Origin: an uncultured Lysobacteraceae bacterium
Lineage (GTDB): Bacteria; Pseudomonadota; Gammaproteobacteria; Xanthomonadales; Xanthomonadaceae
Length of the DNA: 64,000 nucleotides
Assembly: GCA_946480825.1 (NCBI GenBank)
Contig: CAMLLG010000009.1
Span: forward strand, 1-64,000
Direction of reading: 5' to 3'
Positions 38,201 through 45,516 of the stretch are shown here, piece by piece; within the stretch, counting starts at the first letter, position 1; the number at the start of each line of letters is the position of its first letter. A program made the position numbers and the translations under genes. Below the pieces are notes generated by a model. It was given only the letters and a program-made list of their open reading frames with translations. It had not been told where the DNA came from and searched no databases.

Positions 38201-39160
38201 GGTGAGGGTGAAGTTTTCGACTTCGAAGTAGCTGCCCGGCCCGGTGCTCGCATCGGTGACGCGGATCTGCACCGGATAGGGACCTGGCGCCGCGTTCGTG
38301 GTGCCGCTGATCACGCAGGCGCTGGAGACGCTGATCCCGGCCGGGAAGTTCGGGCCACCTTCTTCCTGGCATGTGTGCGGAGCGACACCGCCCGTGATCG
38401 ACAGCGTCTGTGAAAAGGCCACGTTCTGGATCGCGGTGCCGGTGGCGGGATTGAACGCCAGCGTCGGATTCTGCACCGTGCCGGTATAGCCCTTGTCGAC
38501 GAACTGGGCGGTCGGCGCGGTGGCATCGGTCGAGCGCACGCTGAAGCTGTAGGCCCCGCGCTGGGTAGGCGTGCCGCTGAGTACGCCGCCGCTGGTAAGA
38601 CTCAGACCGGCCGGGAGCACGCCGCTCTGCAGGGAATAGGTATAAGGCGCAAGTCCCCCGGCTGAAGTCAGGGTCTGCGAGAACGGCGTACCGGCCGTCA
38701 GGGTCGGCAGGGAAGCCGGGGACACCGTGATCGGCGAAGCCGAAGGGGTGATGCTGATCGTCACCCGGACATCACCGAGGCCAGTCGCCGTGGCCTCGGT
38801 GAACTCGAAGACATCGGTCGAACCGATACCGGTCGTACCGTTGTGGCTGTAGTCCAGGAACCATTGGCCGCCGGTGATCCGGAGCGTGGCGTTGCCGTGA
38901 TCTTCCAGATCCCCGGCCCCGGAACTGCCGCCATCCACGGCACCTGCGCCGGCGAACGCGATGCTCGATGCGCAGTCGGTGACGTTGATCGTGACCGAGC
39001 CCCCGCTGGACACGGTGCCGGTCTGGGCCGGGCATTCCAGGGACGTGTGCTGGGCGCTCGCCAGCGTGGGCCAGAACGACCCGAGAGTCAGCAACCAGAC
39101 GAGAAGGCCGAAACCGGCGAAACGACCACGACGGCCGCACTGCGACGAAAGCGTTTGCAT
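32201..39160 (-). CDS. Giant autotransporter adhesin with He_PIG and Calx-beta repeats
   Basis: The protein is 2319 residues from ATG 39160, with a signal peptide ending near LASAQHTSLEC. The passenger begins with a Cys-containing beta domain and two Ig-like He_PIG domains, then four Calx-beta domains (each ending in GTI.NDD). Next come about twelve further He_PIG repeats of 85-95 residues (FSQTFTASGG...YTLTGALPAGLTF...GTISGTPT pattern), interrupted once by a Big_9-like domain. A helical linker with DSTRRFATTQINNFQQRLERL leads to a C-terminal autotransporter beta-barrel (about 2040-2319) ending in Phe. It probably displays the repeats on the cell surface for adhesion. A 537-nt two-domain unit is tandemly duplicated. 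It is divergent from the collar-protein cluster. Confidence 0.92.
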   Translation of the reverse strand: MQTLSSQCGRRGRFAGFGLLVWLLTLGSFWPTLASAQHTSLECPAQTGTVSSGGSVTINVTDCASSIAFAGAGAVDGGSSGAGDLEDHGNATLRITGGQWFLDYSHNGTTGIGSTDVFEFTEATATGLGDVRVTISITPSASPITVSPASLPTLTAGTPFSQTLTSAGGLAPYTYSLQSGVLPAGLSLTSGGVLSGTPTQRGAYSFSVRSTDATAPTAQFVDKGYTGTVQNPTLAFNPATGTAIQNVAFSQTLSITGGVAPHTCQEEGGPNFPAGISVSSACVISGTTNAAPGPYPVQIRVTDASTGPGSYFEVENFTLTVSPPPSVTIAVSPASVSEDGATNLTYTVTRSASLSVATTVNITTGGTATAGTDYTGGVATVVIPSGATTATITIDPTVDGTVEANETVILTVAAGTGYTVGAPASATGTILNDDVPSVTISVSPAAVAEDGATNLVYTFTLNQPSLSAISVGYTVTGTATFGVDYAAAPSPLVIPAGSTTGTLLVDPAADATIEANETVIITLAAGAGYTVGVPNSATGTILNDDLPNLVINDVTANEGNAGITNFTFTVSLSAPAGPGGVTFDIATANGSAVGGSDYVINTLTGQTIPAGSSTYTFTVQVNGDTLNEPSETFFVNVTNVVNAVVVDGQGVGTIVNDDPLPSLTINDVTVLEGNAGTVNAVFTITLSAVSGQTVSVNYATADGTATAPADYTSTSGTAIFPVGTTTQTVTVVVNGETVPEANETFFVNLSGATNATIADNQGVGTITNDDVPVTVNPATLPNGAVAAAYAQTLTASGGVGPYSFAVTAGAVPTGLTLSPTGVLSGTPTAGGTFNFTITATDSSPFPGPFSGNRAYTVVIDPPTIALPATSLAGGTLGAAYSASITPASGGTAPYAYAVTAGALPGGLTLNAATGAITGTPSALGTFNFSITATDSSTGTGPYTATQSYSIVVIDVPPTAADSSLTVAYNAPATNVPLSLGGGAATSLAITTPPTNGTAIVSGTTITYQPNAGYAGPDSFAYTATNSGGTSAPATVSVTVQDPVITITPSGGFAAAVATPYTQTFTFNGGAQPWSGYQVTNLPAGLSITGTTANTVTVSGTPTQAGTFNLNVSATDSSTGNGPYTVGQAFALTVAGPTLTLAPPAGSFNPTYGAPYSQAFTASGGIGPYTYALTAGALPPGLTFSGNTVSGTPTAPGTYNATITATDTGSSGTGAPFTVAQNYVFNVAAPTIVVNPATLPDPTAATAYSQTLTATGGVGPYGFSITAGSLPTGIILGAGGSLSGTSNEVGTFNFTVTATDANGQTGSRAYTVTIAAPTLTMTPAPGTLNAPYATGFSQTFTASGGSNTFSYTLTGALPAGLTFSGNTISGTPTVPGSYPITVTATDTVLTGVGAPFSIAQNYTIDVPAPTIVVNPATLPNPVAGAAYAQTITATGGAPSYGFAITAGSLPSGITLAASGALSGTSFQVGTFNFTVTATDQFGQTGSRAYSITIAAPTLTMTPAAGTLNAPYATAFSQTFTAGGSPGPYSYVLTGTLPTGLTFSGNTISGTPTVPGSYAVTVTATDTVLTGVGAPFSIAQNYTIDVPAPTIVVDPATLPNTTAGLSYTQTITASGAVAPYGFAVTAGALPNGLTLSASGALSGTTTTSGTFNFTVTATDQFGQTGSRAYTVVVAVPTLTLTPATLPAGTAGTAYSQVLTLSGGIAPYTVTLTGALPTGLTFNAATRTFSGTPTQSGTFNISVTATDSTGGTAATITNNYTLTIAAPTLTLTPATVPGGTAGTAYSQTFTASGGIAPYTYTLTGALPAGLAFNAASGTLGGTPTVAGTFNFSVTATDSTTGTAGTVTIAYTLVLSAPTIVVNPPTLPGAVFSVPYNHVLTAVGGTAPYTFAISAGALPAGVTLSSSGTISGAATATGTFNFTVRATDALGFTGTRAYTIAVVQRPDPSRDPEVKGLLDAQADSTRRFATTQINNFQQRLERLHGAGEGGFDNGLAAAYNTYCPETVGAIPGRRCDNNPVGGAIGGNGAGGNGMAGGGQQANGDGGNSGLGIWAAGMIRSGNHDGRNGSAGVDFETDGVSFGIDRRINDAFSIGGGVGYGRDDSDIGDNGSRSEGTAYTFAMYASYSPGDRFFLDGLVGYQKLDYDLRRFVTTNGAFVNGSRSGTQWFGSVSAGADFQSGAWQFTPYVRADIMRGDLEAYTETGDAIFSLAYDNMAVDTNTGNAGVRIDYRHEAAWGFLVPQFRVEYQHDFRANGSQSMRYADLPTGPFYRTSLNEFDRTRLMLGLGLLFDLNSGWSFRLDYRGLTGSDDRDNGLQFNVDRKF
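34396..35470. repeat. Tandem two-domain DNA repeat inside the adhesin gene
   Basis: The sequence from about 34396 recurs 537 nt later (34933), with long near-identical stretches around TCGGGGCCGGCACGTCGATC and the text that follows. 537 nt equals 179 codons, two He_PIG domains. This points to recent intragenic duplication or gene conversion. Confidence 0.75.
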
Positions 39161-39465
39161 GTCCCTGTTCCCCCTGATGGCCGCCGCATCGCGGCAGTCC
39201 GACCGATAGCAATCCACGCGAGCCAACGAGTCAACGCCGTTTGCGGCCTCGGGAGGACACCTCCCGACTTCGTGGCGCGACTGAACCGTATTGGAACAGG
39301 ATTGCCCGGGTTGCGGAAGGGCCGCCGGTCAGGCGGCGGCCGAAAACCGTTCGATCGCACGCGGGCACCGGCGTCTCGCAGCTCTTGTCCGGTCGAGAGT
39401 TCAGGTTCAGAGTAAGCCCGCGCGGCGCACGAGGCGTCGCGCCAACATCCAAGGGGAGGATCACG
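39161..39465. promoter_or_regulatory. Divergent promoter region, adhesin and collar genes
   Basis: The 305-nt intergenic region between the adhesin start and the first collar-protein gene must hold both promoters. A small stem GGGAGG-ACA-CCTCCC lies at about 39250-39265. No confident -35/-10 pair was found. AAGGGGAGGA at the right end is the ribosome binding site of the collar gene. Confidence 0.55.
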
Positions 39466-40011
39466 ATGAGCGAATTCTTCATCGGTCAGATCATGATGAC
39501 CGGCTTCAATTTCGCGCCGAAGTTCTGGGCGCTGTGCAACGGTCAGCTGCTGCCGATCAACCAGAACCAGGCCCTGTTCTCGCTGCTGGGGACGCAGTAC
39601 GGGGGCAACGGCACCACCAATTTCGCGCTGCCGGACCTGCGCAGCCGTACACCGATCGGCTATGCCTCGTCGGTCGACCCGAGCTGGCAGCCGCCGTCGG
39701 TGCAGATCGGCCAGGCCGCAGGTGTCGAGAACGTCACCCTGCTGAGCACCAATCTCCCGGCGCATACGCACTCCATGAACGCATCCACGGCCGGTGGCGA
39801 CAACCGCATCGCGGGCGGCCGCGTCTTCGCGACGAGCACCAGCACCGGTTCGCCGCCGAACCTCTACGCCCCCAGCACGGGCGCCCTCGTTCCGCTGAAC
39901 GCGCAAACGGTCGCCCCCTCCGGAGGCAACCAGCCGCATCCGAACCTCCAGCCCTACGGCGTGATCAATTTCTGCGTCGCGCTGAGCGGCATTTACCCGT
40001 CGCGCAACTGA
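39466..40011 (+). CDS. Phage tail-collar (MdpB-like) protein 1
   Basis: The 181-residue protein has an N-terminal collar domain FIGQIMMTGFNFAPKFWALCNGQLLPINQNQALFSLLGTQYGG then NFALPDLRSRTPIG, as in phage short-tail-fibre collars and microcystin-dependent protein MdpB. A middle LPAHTHSMNAS segment is followed by a conserved tail QPHPNLQPYGVINFCVALSGIYPSRN. There is no signal peptide. It is the first of three tandem paralogues that share about the same length and ending. Stand-alone genes of this type are not prophage remnants, since no other phage genes are nearby. Function unknown. Strong AAGGGGAGG site. Confidence 0.88.
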   Translation: MSEFFIGQIMMTGFNFAPKFWALCNGQLLPINQNQALFSLLGTQYGGNGTTNFALPDLRSRTPIGYASSVDPSWQPPSVQIGQAAGVENVTLLSTNLPAHTHSMNASTAGGDNRIAGGRVFATSTSTGSPPNLYAPSTGALVPLNAQTVAPSGGNQPHPNLQPYGVINFCVALSGIYPSRN

Positions 40012-40084
40012 CCGCGCGCCATGGACACCGGACGCCGCGCGCCGCATCGGCGCGACCGTCCATGAAACTTCGGAGAACAAACGT

Positions 40085-40621
40085 ATGAGTACACCCTACA
40101 TCGGCGAAATCCGCATGTTCGCTTTCGGCACGCGCGGCGCGCCCAACAACTGGCAGGCGTGCGACGGCAGCCTGCTGCCCATTTCGCAGTACGACGCTCT
40201 CTTCGCCCTCATCGGCACCACCTACGGCGGCGACGGTCAAACCACCTTCGCGGTTCCGGACCTGCGCGGCCGGCTGCCGATCCATCAGGGCACCGGTCCC
40301 GGCCTGAGCACCTATGTCATCGGCCAGCGGGCCGGCACCGAGACCGTCGCCCTGCTGTCGACCCAGATGCCTGCGCATACCCACACGGCTGTCGCGACAA
40401 CCGGCGCAGCGACTTCGTTGACGCCCGGGAACACGCTGTTGCCCGGCGCAATCAGCGGCGACAGTTTCTACGTGTCGGACATCACCGGAGCAACGCAGGT
40501 CGCGATGTCGGCGCAGTCGACGAGCATCGCCGGCGGCAGTCAACCGCACGAGAACTGCATGCCCACGCTGACGGTGCAGTTCTGCATCGCCACCGCAGGC
40601 GTCTTCCCGTCGCAGGGATGA
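40085..40621 (+). CDS. Phage tail-collar (MdpB-like) protein 2
   Basis: The 178-residue paralogue has YIGEIRMFAFGTRGAPNNWQACDGSLLPISQ, LIGTTYGGDGQTTFAVPDLRGRLPIHQGTGPG, MPAHTHTA and a C-terminal TVQFCIATAGVFPSQG. The collar fold suggests a trimeric or multimeric beta structure. It follows protein 1 by 73 nt and precedes protein 3 by 88 nt, with only a weak ribosome binding site (CGGAGAA). The three proteins differ most between residues 65 and 140, as expected if each presents a different tip region. Confidence 0.88.
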   Translation: MSTPYIGEIRMFAFGTRGAPNNWQACDGSLLPISQYDALFALIGTTYGGDGQTTFAVPDLRGRLPIHQGTGPGLSTYVIGQRAGTETVALLSTQMPAHTHTAVATTGAATSLTPGNTLLPGAISGDSFYVSDITGATQVAMSAQSTSIAGGSQPHENCMPTLTVQFCIATAGVFPSQG

Positions 40622-40709
40622 CCGCCGCGCCCGCACTCACCGCCATTCCATCGCGCCATGCCGGCGCGGCCGCGGCGATGCCGCGACACCTCATCGGAGG
40701 AACCAGATC

Positions 40710-41237
40710 ATGAGTCAACCCTACATCGGCGAGATCCAGCTGTTCGGCTTCAACTTCAACCCACGCGGCTGGGCCTTCGCCAACGGCGCGACCCTGCCGA
40801 TCTCGCAGAACACCGCGCTGTTTTCGCTGATCGGCACCATCTACGGCGGCAATGGCCAGACCACGTTCCAGCTGCCCAATTTCGCCGGTCGCGCCGGCTG
40901 CCAGCAGGGCAATGGACCGGGGCTGACGCCGCGCACGCTGGGGGAAACCTTCGGCGTCAACACGGTCACGCTCATCAGCAACCAGATTCCGCAGCACAAC
41001 CATGGCATCAATGCGTATGTGCCGGCCACGTCGGGGACTCCCGCCGCCAACGGCAGCCTGTCGCAGCCCACCGTTCCTGCGAACAAGCCATTCGCCTCCA
41101 GCGCGCCGAACACCACTTTCGCACCGAACATGCTTTCGCCCAGCCAGGGCGGCGGCCAACCGCACCAGAACCAGCAACCGTACCTGGGCGTGAACTTCTG
41201 TATCGCCCTGCAGGGGATCTACCCGTCGTTCCCGTGA
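40710..41237 (+). CDS. Phage tail-collar (MdpB-like) protein 3
   Basis: The 175-residue paralogue has YIGEIQLFGFNFNPRGWAFANGATLPISQNTALFSLIGTIYGG, FQLPNFAGRAGCQQGNGPG, IPQHNHGINA and YLGVNFCIALQGIYPSFP. A GGAGGAA site precedes the ATG by 8 nt. The stop is one base before the GNAT start, which suggests translational coupling of the three collar genes with the acetyltransferase. Confidence 0.88.
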   Translation: MSQPYIGEIQLFGFNFNPRGWAFANGATLPISQNTALFSLIGTIYGGNGQTTFQLPNFAGRAGCQQGNGPGLTPRTLGETFGVNTVTLISNQIPQHNHGINAYVPATSGTPAANGSLSQPTVPANKPFASSAPNTTFAPNMLSPSQGGGQPHQNQQPYLGVNFCIALQGIYPSFP

Positions 41238-41238
41238 C

Positions 41239-41805
41239 ATGACGGTCGCGCTTCCTTCGCGGCTGACGCCGTTTCCACCGGAACGGCCCGGCCGACCGGA
41301 CATTCCCGCGTCCCTCGCCGGACGCGGGTTTTTCCTGCGCGCGCTGCACGACGACGATCTGCCGTGGCTGCGCGATCTCTACGCCACCACCCGTGCCGAA
41401 GAAATGGCTCCGGTGCCCTGGCCGGAAACGGCGAAGCGGGCCTTTCTCGACCAGCAGTTCGCGCTGCAGCACGATCACTATCTCGCGCACTACGGCGATA
41501 CCGACTTCCTGGCGATCGAACGCCAGGGCCGCGGGCCGGTGGGCCGCTATTACCTGCAAAGGGCGACGCCGGATCACCTCATCGTCGACATCTGCCTGTT
41601 CCCGGGCATGCGCGGTCAGGGCGTGGGCGAAGCGCTGATCCGCCAGAGCCAGGCCGATGCCGCGGCACTCGGCTGCGGGATGCATCTGCACGTGCAGACC
41701 TCGAACCCCAGGGCGCGGCGACTGTACGAACGGCTCGGCTTCGTCGCCGACGGCGGACTCACCGGCACGCATCAGCCCATGCGCTGGCGCGCGGGCGACG
41801 TCTGA
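41239..41805 (+). CDS. GNAT-family N-acetyltransferase
   Basis: The 188-residue protein shows the GNAT core: RGFFLRALHDDDLPWLRDLYATTR at the start, IVDICLFPGMRGQGVGEALI (acetyl-CoA pyrophosphate loop RGQGVG) and VQTSNPRARRLYERLGFVADGG at the end. The first 25 residues are Pro-rich. It starts one base after collar protein 3. In this locus type such an enzyme regularly accompanies collar proteins, so it may modify them, but the substrate is unknown. Confidence 0.87.
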   Translation: MTVALPSRLTPFPPERPGRPDIPASLAGRGFFLRALHDDDLPWLRDLYATTRAEEMAPVPWPETAKRAFLDQQFALQHDHYLAHYGDTDFLAIERQGRGPVGRYYLQRATPDHLIVDICLFPGMRGQGVGEALIRQSQADAAALGCGMHLHVQTSNPRARRLYERLGFVADGGLTGTHQPMRWRAGDV

Positions 41806-41847
41806 CGCTCCGGCCGGAGCGGCCCGGATTCCGCATGCGCGGATCGA

Positions 41848-42138
41848 TCAGTTGAAGACCGCCTGATACAGGAAGCCAGCGCGCTCCTGGGCGATCGGCA
41901 CCAGGAAAATCCCGGCCTCGCCCACCCTGGGATGGCGCATGGCGTAGATCTGCTGCGGAAACAGGATCGGCGAGGTGTTGCGGAACAGCAGCGAGAACGG
42001 CGCCCGCATCGGGTTCTGGGCCCGCGACTCCAGCGGCCGGGCTTCGACCAGCACGAACTCCACGTCCATGTCGTTCAGCGCCGCGGTGAATGTCTCGTTC
42101 ACGCATCCGGCGAAATGTTCCAGCGTCAGCAGCTCCAT
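41848..42138 (-). CDS. DUF6916-like small protein of the collar cluster
   Basis: The 96-residue protein has MELLTLEHFAGCVNETFTA, VEFVLVEARPLESR, PFSLLFRNTS and YAMRHPRVGEAGIFLVPIAQ. I recall this family (DUF6916) as a partner of MdpB-like collar genes in xanthomonads. It is a predicted small beta-rich cytoplasmic protein. It is convergent with the GNAT gene, the stops being 42 nt apart. ATG 42138 was chosen; the frame stays open upstream to 42285, but that part is Cys/Ala/Arg-rich and not protein-like. No strong ribosome binding site. Confidence 0.75.
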   Translation of the reverse strand: MELLTLEHFAGCVNETFTAALNDMDVEFVLVEARPLESRAQNPMRAPFSLLFRNTSPILFPQQIYAMRHPRVGEAGIFLVPIAQERAGFLYQAVFN

Positions 42139-42393
42139 CGAATTCCGGCCCCCGGCCCCTGTGCTGCGCAACCCGGCAGCGGCGGCACATCCTCGCCGCT
42201 GCGGCGTCGCCGCACAAGCCGCCGGCCCCGGCGGGACGCAGCATTGCCGCGGGGACGCAGACAATCCGGCCAAGGGCGGAGACAATGCGCGCCCGCTTCC
42301 AGGACACCACTCCCGCAGGATTCAGCCAGCGGACGCCATCCTGAACGGGTTTTTGCGACACCGCCCCCAGCCCAAGAGCGCCCTGCAGATCCG

Positions 42394-43179
42394 ATGTCCA
42401 CCGTTCCCGCCGCCGTCCATGTGTCCGGCCTCCGCCTCGATCGCGGCGCGCGCACGATCCTGCGCGACATCGACCTGACCGTGCCGCAGGGCAGCGTGAC
42501 CGCCATCCTCGGGCCCTCGGGCTGCGGCAAATCGACCCTGTTGTCCGCGCTCACCGGCGAACTGACGCCCGCTGCCGGCCGCGTCGAAGTGCTGGGTCGG
42601 GCGGTTCCGCAGCGCAAGCGGGAGCTGCTGGAACTGCGCAAGGGCATCGGCGTGCTGCTGCAGGGCAACGGGCTGTTGACCGACCTCACCGCAGCCGAAA
42701 ACGTCGCCCTGCCGCTGCGCACCCACACCGACCTGCCGGCCGACGTCGTCCGTCATCTGGTCGAGATGAAACTCCATGCGGTCGGCCTGCGCGCCGCCGC
42801 CGATCTGTATCCGCGCGAACTCTCCGGCGGCATGGCACGCCGCGTCGCGCTGGCCCGCGCGCTGGCGCTCGACCCGCCGCTGATGCTCTACGACGAACCG
42901 CTGACCGGACTGGACCCGATCGCCAGCGGCGTGATCATGAGCCTGATCGCCCGGCTCAACGCCAGCCTCGGCCTGACCAGCCTGATCGTGACCCACCATG
43001 TCCACGAAACCCTGCCGATCGCGGACCGTGCCGTGGTGATTGCGAATGGCGGCATCGTCTTCGACGGCACGCCCGCAGAACTGGACAGCACCGCCGATCC
43101 GCTGATCCGCCAGTTCCTGAAGGGCGAGCCCGACGGCCCGATTCCCTTCGACGCGGCGCCGCGCACGGAGGCCGCGTGA
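42394..43179 (+). CDS. mlaF: Mla phospholipid transport ATP-binding protein
   Basis: The 261-residue ABC ATPase has Walker A LGPSGCGKSTLL at about 42-53, Q-loop LLQGNGL, signature ELSGGMARRVALARALALDP and Walker B LMLYDEPLTGLDP, with the switch His in LIVTHH. MlaF powers phospholipid movement between inner and outer membrane, keeping the outer leaflet free of phospholipids. It starts the operon mlaFEDCB-mlaA; its stop overlaps the mlaE start (TGATG). The C-terminal tail (FLKGEPDGPIPF) is typical. Confidence 0.94.
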   Translation: MSTVPAAVHVSGLRLDRGARTILRDIDLTVPQGSVTAILGPSGCGKSTLLSALTGELTPAAGRVEVLGRAVPQRKRELLELRKGIGVLLQGNGLLTDLTAAENVALPLRTHTDLPADVVRHLVEMKLHAVGLRAAADLYPRELSGGMARRVALARALALDPPLMLYDEPLTGLDPIASGVIMSLIARLNASLGLTSLIVTHHVHETLPIADRAVVIANGGIVFDGTPAELDSTADPLIRQFLKGEPDGPIPFDAAPRTEAA

Positions 43180-43928
43180 TGGCCCTCGTCGAAACCGTCC
43201 GCAGCATCGGCCGCGCCGGCCTGTTCTCGCTGTCGGTGTTCCGCGCCAGCAGACCCACCGCGGACTTCTGGCAGGAACTGACGCGCGAGATCTACAAGAT
43301 CGGCGCGCGCAGCCTGCCCATCATCGCGGTCGGCGGCGCCTTCGTCGGTCTGTCGATCACCCTGCTGGGCTATCGCGCGCTGCAGACCTACGGCGCCGCC
43401 AATCAGATCAGCGCGCTGATCGGCCTGGGCATGTATCGCGAACTCGCGCCGGTGCTGACCGCGCTGCTGTTCGTCGGCCGCGCCGGCAGCTCCATCGCCG
43501 CCGAACTCGGCCTGATGCGCGCCACCGACCAGATCACCGCGCTCGGGCTGATGGCCATCGATCCGGTCGGCAAGGCGGTGGCGCCCCGGTTCTGGGCAGC
43601 GGTGATCACCGTGCCGCTGCTCACCGCGATCTTCTGCAGCCTCGCGATCTCGGCCAGCTGGTTCCAGGCGGTGCAGGTGCTGGGCATCGACAACGGCGCG
43701 TTCTGGCAGGTGATGAAGGACGCCGTGGATGTCCATGAGGACTTCCTGCCGGCATTCCTGAAATCCGCCGTGTTCGGCGGTACCGCGGCGCTGGTCGCTT
43801 CGTACGTCGGCTATCACGCCGAACCGACCATCGAGGGCACCTCGGTGGCCACCACCCGCGCGGTGGTGAACGCCTCGCTGCTGGTGCTGATGTTCAATTT
43901 CGTTCTTTCCGCATTCCTGTTTCGTTGA
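43179..43928 (+). CDS. mlaE: Mla phospholipid transport permease
   Basis: The 249-residue MlaE/DUF140 permease has an N-terminal amphipathic helix (SIGRAGLFSLSVFRAS), IIAVGGAFVGLSITLLGYRALQTYGA, RELAPVLTALLFVGRAGSSIAAELGLMRATDQITAL, and closing membrane helices with GYHAEPTIEGTSVATTRAVV. Five membrane segments fit the family. The ATG overlaps the mlaF stop by one base; a GTG 3 nt upstream is also open. Confidence 0.94.
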   Translation: MALVETVRSIGRAGLFSLSVFRASRPTADFWQELTREIYKIGARSLPIIAVGGAFVGLSITLLGYRALQTYGAANQISALIGLGMYRELAPVLTALLFVGRAGSSIAAELGLMRATDQITALGLMAIDPVGKAVAPRFWAAVITVPLLTAIFCSLAISASWFQAVQVLGIDNGAFWQVMKDAVDVHEDFLPAFLKSAVFGGTAALVASYVGYHAEPTIEGTSVATTRAVVNASLLVLMFNFVLSAFLFR

Positions 43929-43968
43929 TCAGTTTGTTCCGTTGACCCACCCAGATGAGTCCATTCCC

Positions 43969-44511
43969 ATGAGTGCACGCGGCCCCCGTCTCGAATTCGC
44001 CGTCGGCGCGTTTCTCCTGCTGTCGCTGGCGTCGCTGCTGGTGCTGGCCATCGCCTCCACCAACGGCAAGTTCGGCTTCGGCGAAGACACCTACGAACTC
44101 AAGGCCCGGTTCACCAACCTCGGCCAGCTGCGGCCGATGGCGCCGGTGAAGATCGGCGGCGTCGCGATCGGCAAGGTCGCCTCGATCGAACTGGACCCGA
44201 AGAAACTGGATGCCGTGGTCGTGCTCGACATCGACCGCCGCTACGACGACCTGCCGATCGACACCTCGGCCAGCATCCTCACCGGCGGCCTGCTGGGCGA
44301 AAGCTACGTCGGGCTGCAGCCGGGCGGCGACATGACCGCCCTGAAACCGGGCGAGGAAATCGTCTTCACCACGCCTGCCGTCGATCTCATCCAGATGGCC
44401 GGCAAGTACATTTTCGGCGGGACCGGGACCGACAGCGGAACAAAACCCGGCGCCGACGACTCCAACGCATCTTCCGACGCCTCCCCCACCGGACAGACCC
44501 CGACCCCATGA
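43969..44511 (+). CDS. mlaD: Mla periplasmic MCE-domain protein
   Basis: The 180-residue protein has one N-terminal membrane anchor (FAVGAFLLLSLASLLVLAIAST) and an MCE domain with YELKARFTNLGQLRPMAPVKIGGVAIGKV and SILTGGLLGESYVGLQPGG, then FTTPAVDLIQMAGKYIFGG, a helix that forms the hexamer tunnel. The C-terminal tail is Asp/Ser-rich. A TTG 27 nt upstream is in frame, but ATG 43969 is the better start. It overlaps mlaC by 4 nt. Confidence 0.93.
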   Translation: MSARGPRLEFAVGAFLLLSLASLLVLAIASTNGKFGFGEDTYELKARFTNLGQLRPMAPVKIGGVAIGKVASIELDPKKLDAVVVLDIDRRYDDLPIDTSASILTGGLLGESYVGLQPGGDMTALKPGEEIVFTTPAVDLIQMAGKYIFGGTGTDSGTKPGADDSNASSDASPTGQTPTP

Positions 44512-45179
44512 CTTCCAAGACCCCGCTCACGATCCTGCTGCTCGGCGCCGCGCTGCTCGCGGCGACGCCCGTCTTCGCGCAACAGGCCGCCGCGCCCGCG
44601 CGCGCCACGCCGGCGTCCGCCACCATGCAGGGCACCCCCAGCCAACTGGTGCTCAACAACAGCCAGCGCGTGCTCACCACGCTGGAAAAGCGCCGCGGCG
44701 AATTCACCAAGAATCGCGTCGCGCTGCGGCAGTTCGTCAGCACCGAATTCAACGCGATGTTCGATCGCGACTACGCCGCGCGCCTGGTCCTGGGCCGTCA
44801 CGGCCGCGGCGCGTCCGACGAGGACGTGAAACTCTTCGCCGACGCGCTCGCCGACAACCTGATGCAGCGTTACGGCTCTTCGCTGCTCGACTTCAACACC
44901 CAGCTGCGGGTCCGGGTGAAGTCCGAAAACCCGCTGGAACGCGGCTTCGGCGTCAGGGTTTCCAGCGAATTCCTGCGCCAGGGCGGCGAGCCGATCCCGG
45001 TGGACTACTTCATGCGCAAGACCGGCACGCAGTGGAAGGTGTTCGACGTGATGGTCGAAGGCGTGTCCTACGTGCAGACCTTCCGCAGCCAGTTCGACGC
45101 CGAACTGCAGCGCAAGAGCATCAAGCAGGTCGCCGCCGAACTGCGCAACGGCCAGCTGAAGGCGGACGCCGGGCAGTGA
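44508..45179 (+). CDS. mlaC: Mla periplasmic phospholipid-binding protein
   Basis: The 223-residue MlaC/Ttg2D shuttle has a signal peptide (ILLLGAALLAATPVFAQQ), followed by FVSTEFNAMFDRDYAARLVLGRHGRGAS, FADALADNLMQRYGSSLLDF and VPVDYFMRK-like segments (PIPVDYFMRKTGTQWKVFDVMVEGVSYVQTFRSQF), all typical of MlaC. It carries phospholipids between MlaA and the MlaFEDB complex. It overlaps mlaD by 4 nt and mlaB by 4 nt (GTGA). Confidence 0.92.
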   Translation: MTSKTPLTILLLGAALLAATPVFAQQAAAPARATPASATMQGTPSQLVLNNSQRVLTTLEKRRGEFTKNRVALRQFVSTEFNAMFDRDYAARLVLGRHGRGASDEDVKLFADALADNLMQRYGSSLLDFNTQLRVRVKSENPLERGFGVRVSSEFLRQGGEPIPVDYFMRKTGTQWKVFDVMVEGVSYVQTFRSQFDAELQRKSIKQVAAELRNGQLKADAGQ

Positions 45180-45466
45180 ACGCCATGGCCTGCGAGCTCG
45201 TCCGCGACGGCGGAACACTGCGTTTCCGCGGCCGGCTGTCGCGCGATGCGGTGGCCGGGTTGTGGGCGCGTCTCGCGGCCGATCCGGCGGGCCTCCGGCA
45301 CCTGGACCTGTGCGCGGTCGAATCCATCGACAGCGCGGGCCTGGCCCTGATTTCGCTGCTCGCCACGCGTTCCGGCGGGGTGTCGGTCGAAGGTCGTCCG
45401 GAAGGTTTCGCCGAGTTGCGCGGCGCCTATCGGCTCGGCCACGACCTCACCTTCGCCCGGGACTGA
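45176..45466 (+). CDS. mlaB: Mla STAS-domain regulatory subunit
   Basis: The 96-residue STAS-domain protein has the core LDLCAVESIDSAGLALISLLATR, the Asp-Ser-Ala-Gly loop of this family. MlaB binds the ATPase MlaF and stabilises the complex. The GTG at 45176 overlaps the mlaC stop; ATG 45185 is an alternative. It is followed by mlaA after 50 nt. Confidence 0.85.
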   Translation: MNAMACELVRDGGTLRFRGRLSRDAVAGLWARLAADPAGLRHLDLCAVESIDSAGLALISLLATRSGGVSVEGRPEGFAELRGAYRLGHDLTFARD

Positions 45467-45516
45467 CACGCCGCTCCGGCGGACCGCCCCATGCCCGCAG
45501 AGGCTACACTCGCGCC

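Noticed and set aside
33400..38300. Possible CRISPR-like regular repeats
   Set aside because: The regular spacing is about 270-300 nt and all units are protein-coding He_PIG domains; there are no short direct repeats with unique spacers.
33456..38372. 1638-residue frame on the minus strand inside the adhesin gene
   Set aside because: A shifted frame of the repetitive GC-rich adhesin; His/Arg/Gln-rich, no domain.
31637..38413. 2258-residue open frame antisense to the adhesin gene, with repeated patterns
   Set aside because: Its periodicity is inherited from the adhesin DNA repeats; composition is Arg/Gly/Val-rich and no start site or domain is evident.
39466..42138. Prophage remnant
   Set aside because: Collar-domain genes alone do not make a prophage: no terminase, capsid, integrase or lysis genes occur nearby.
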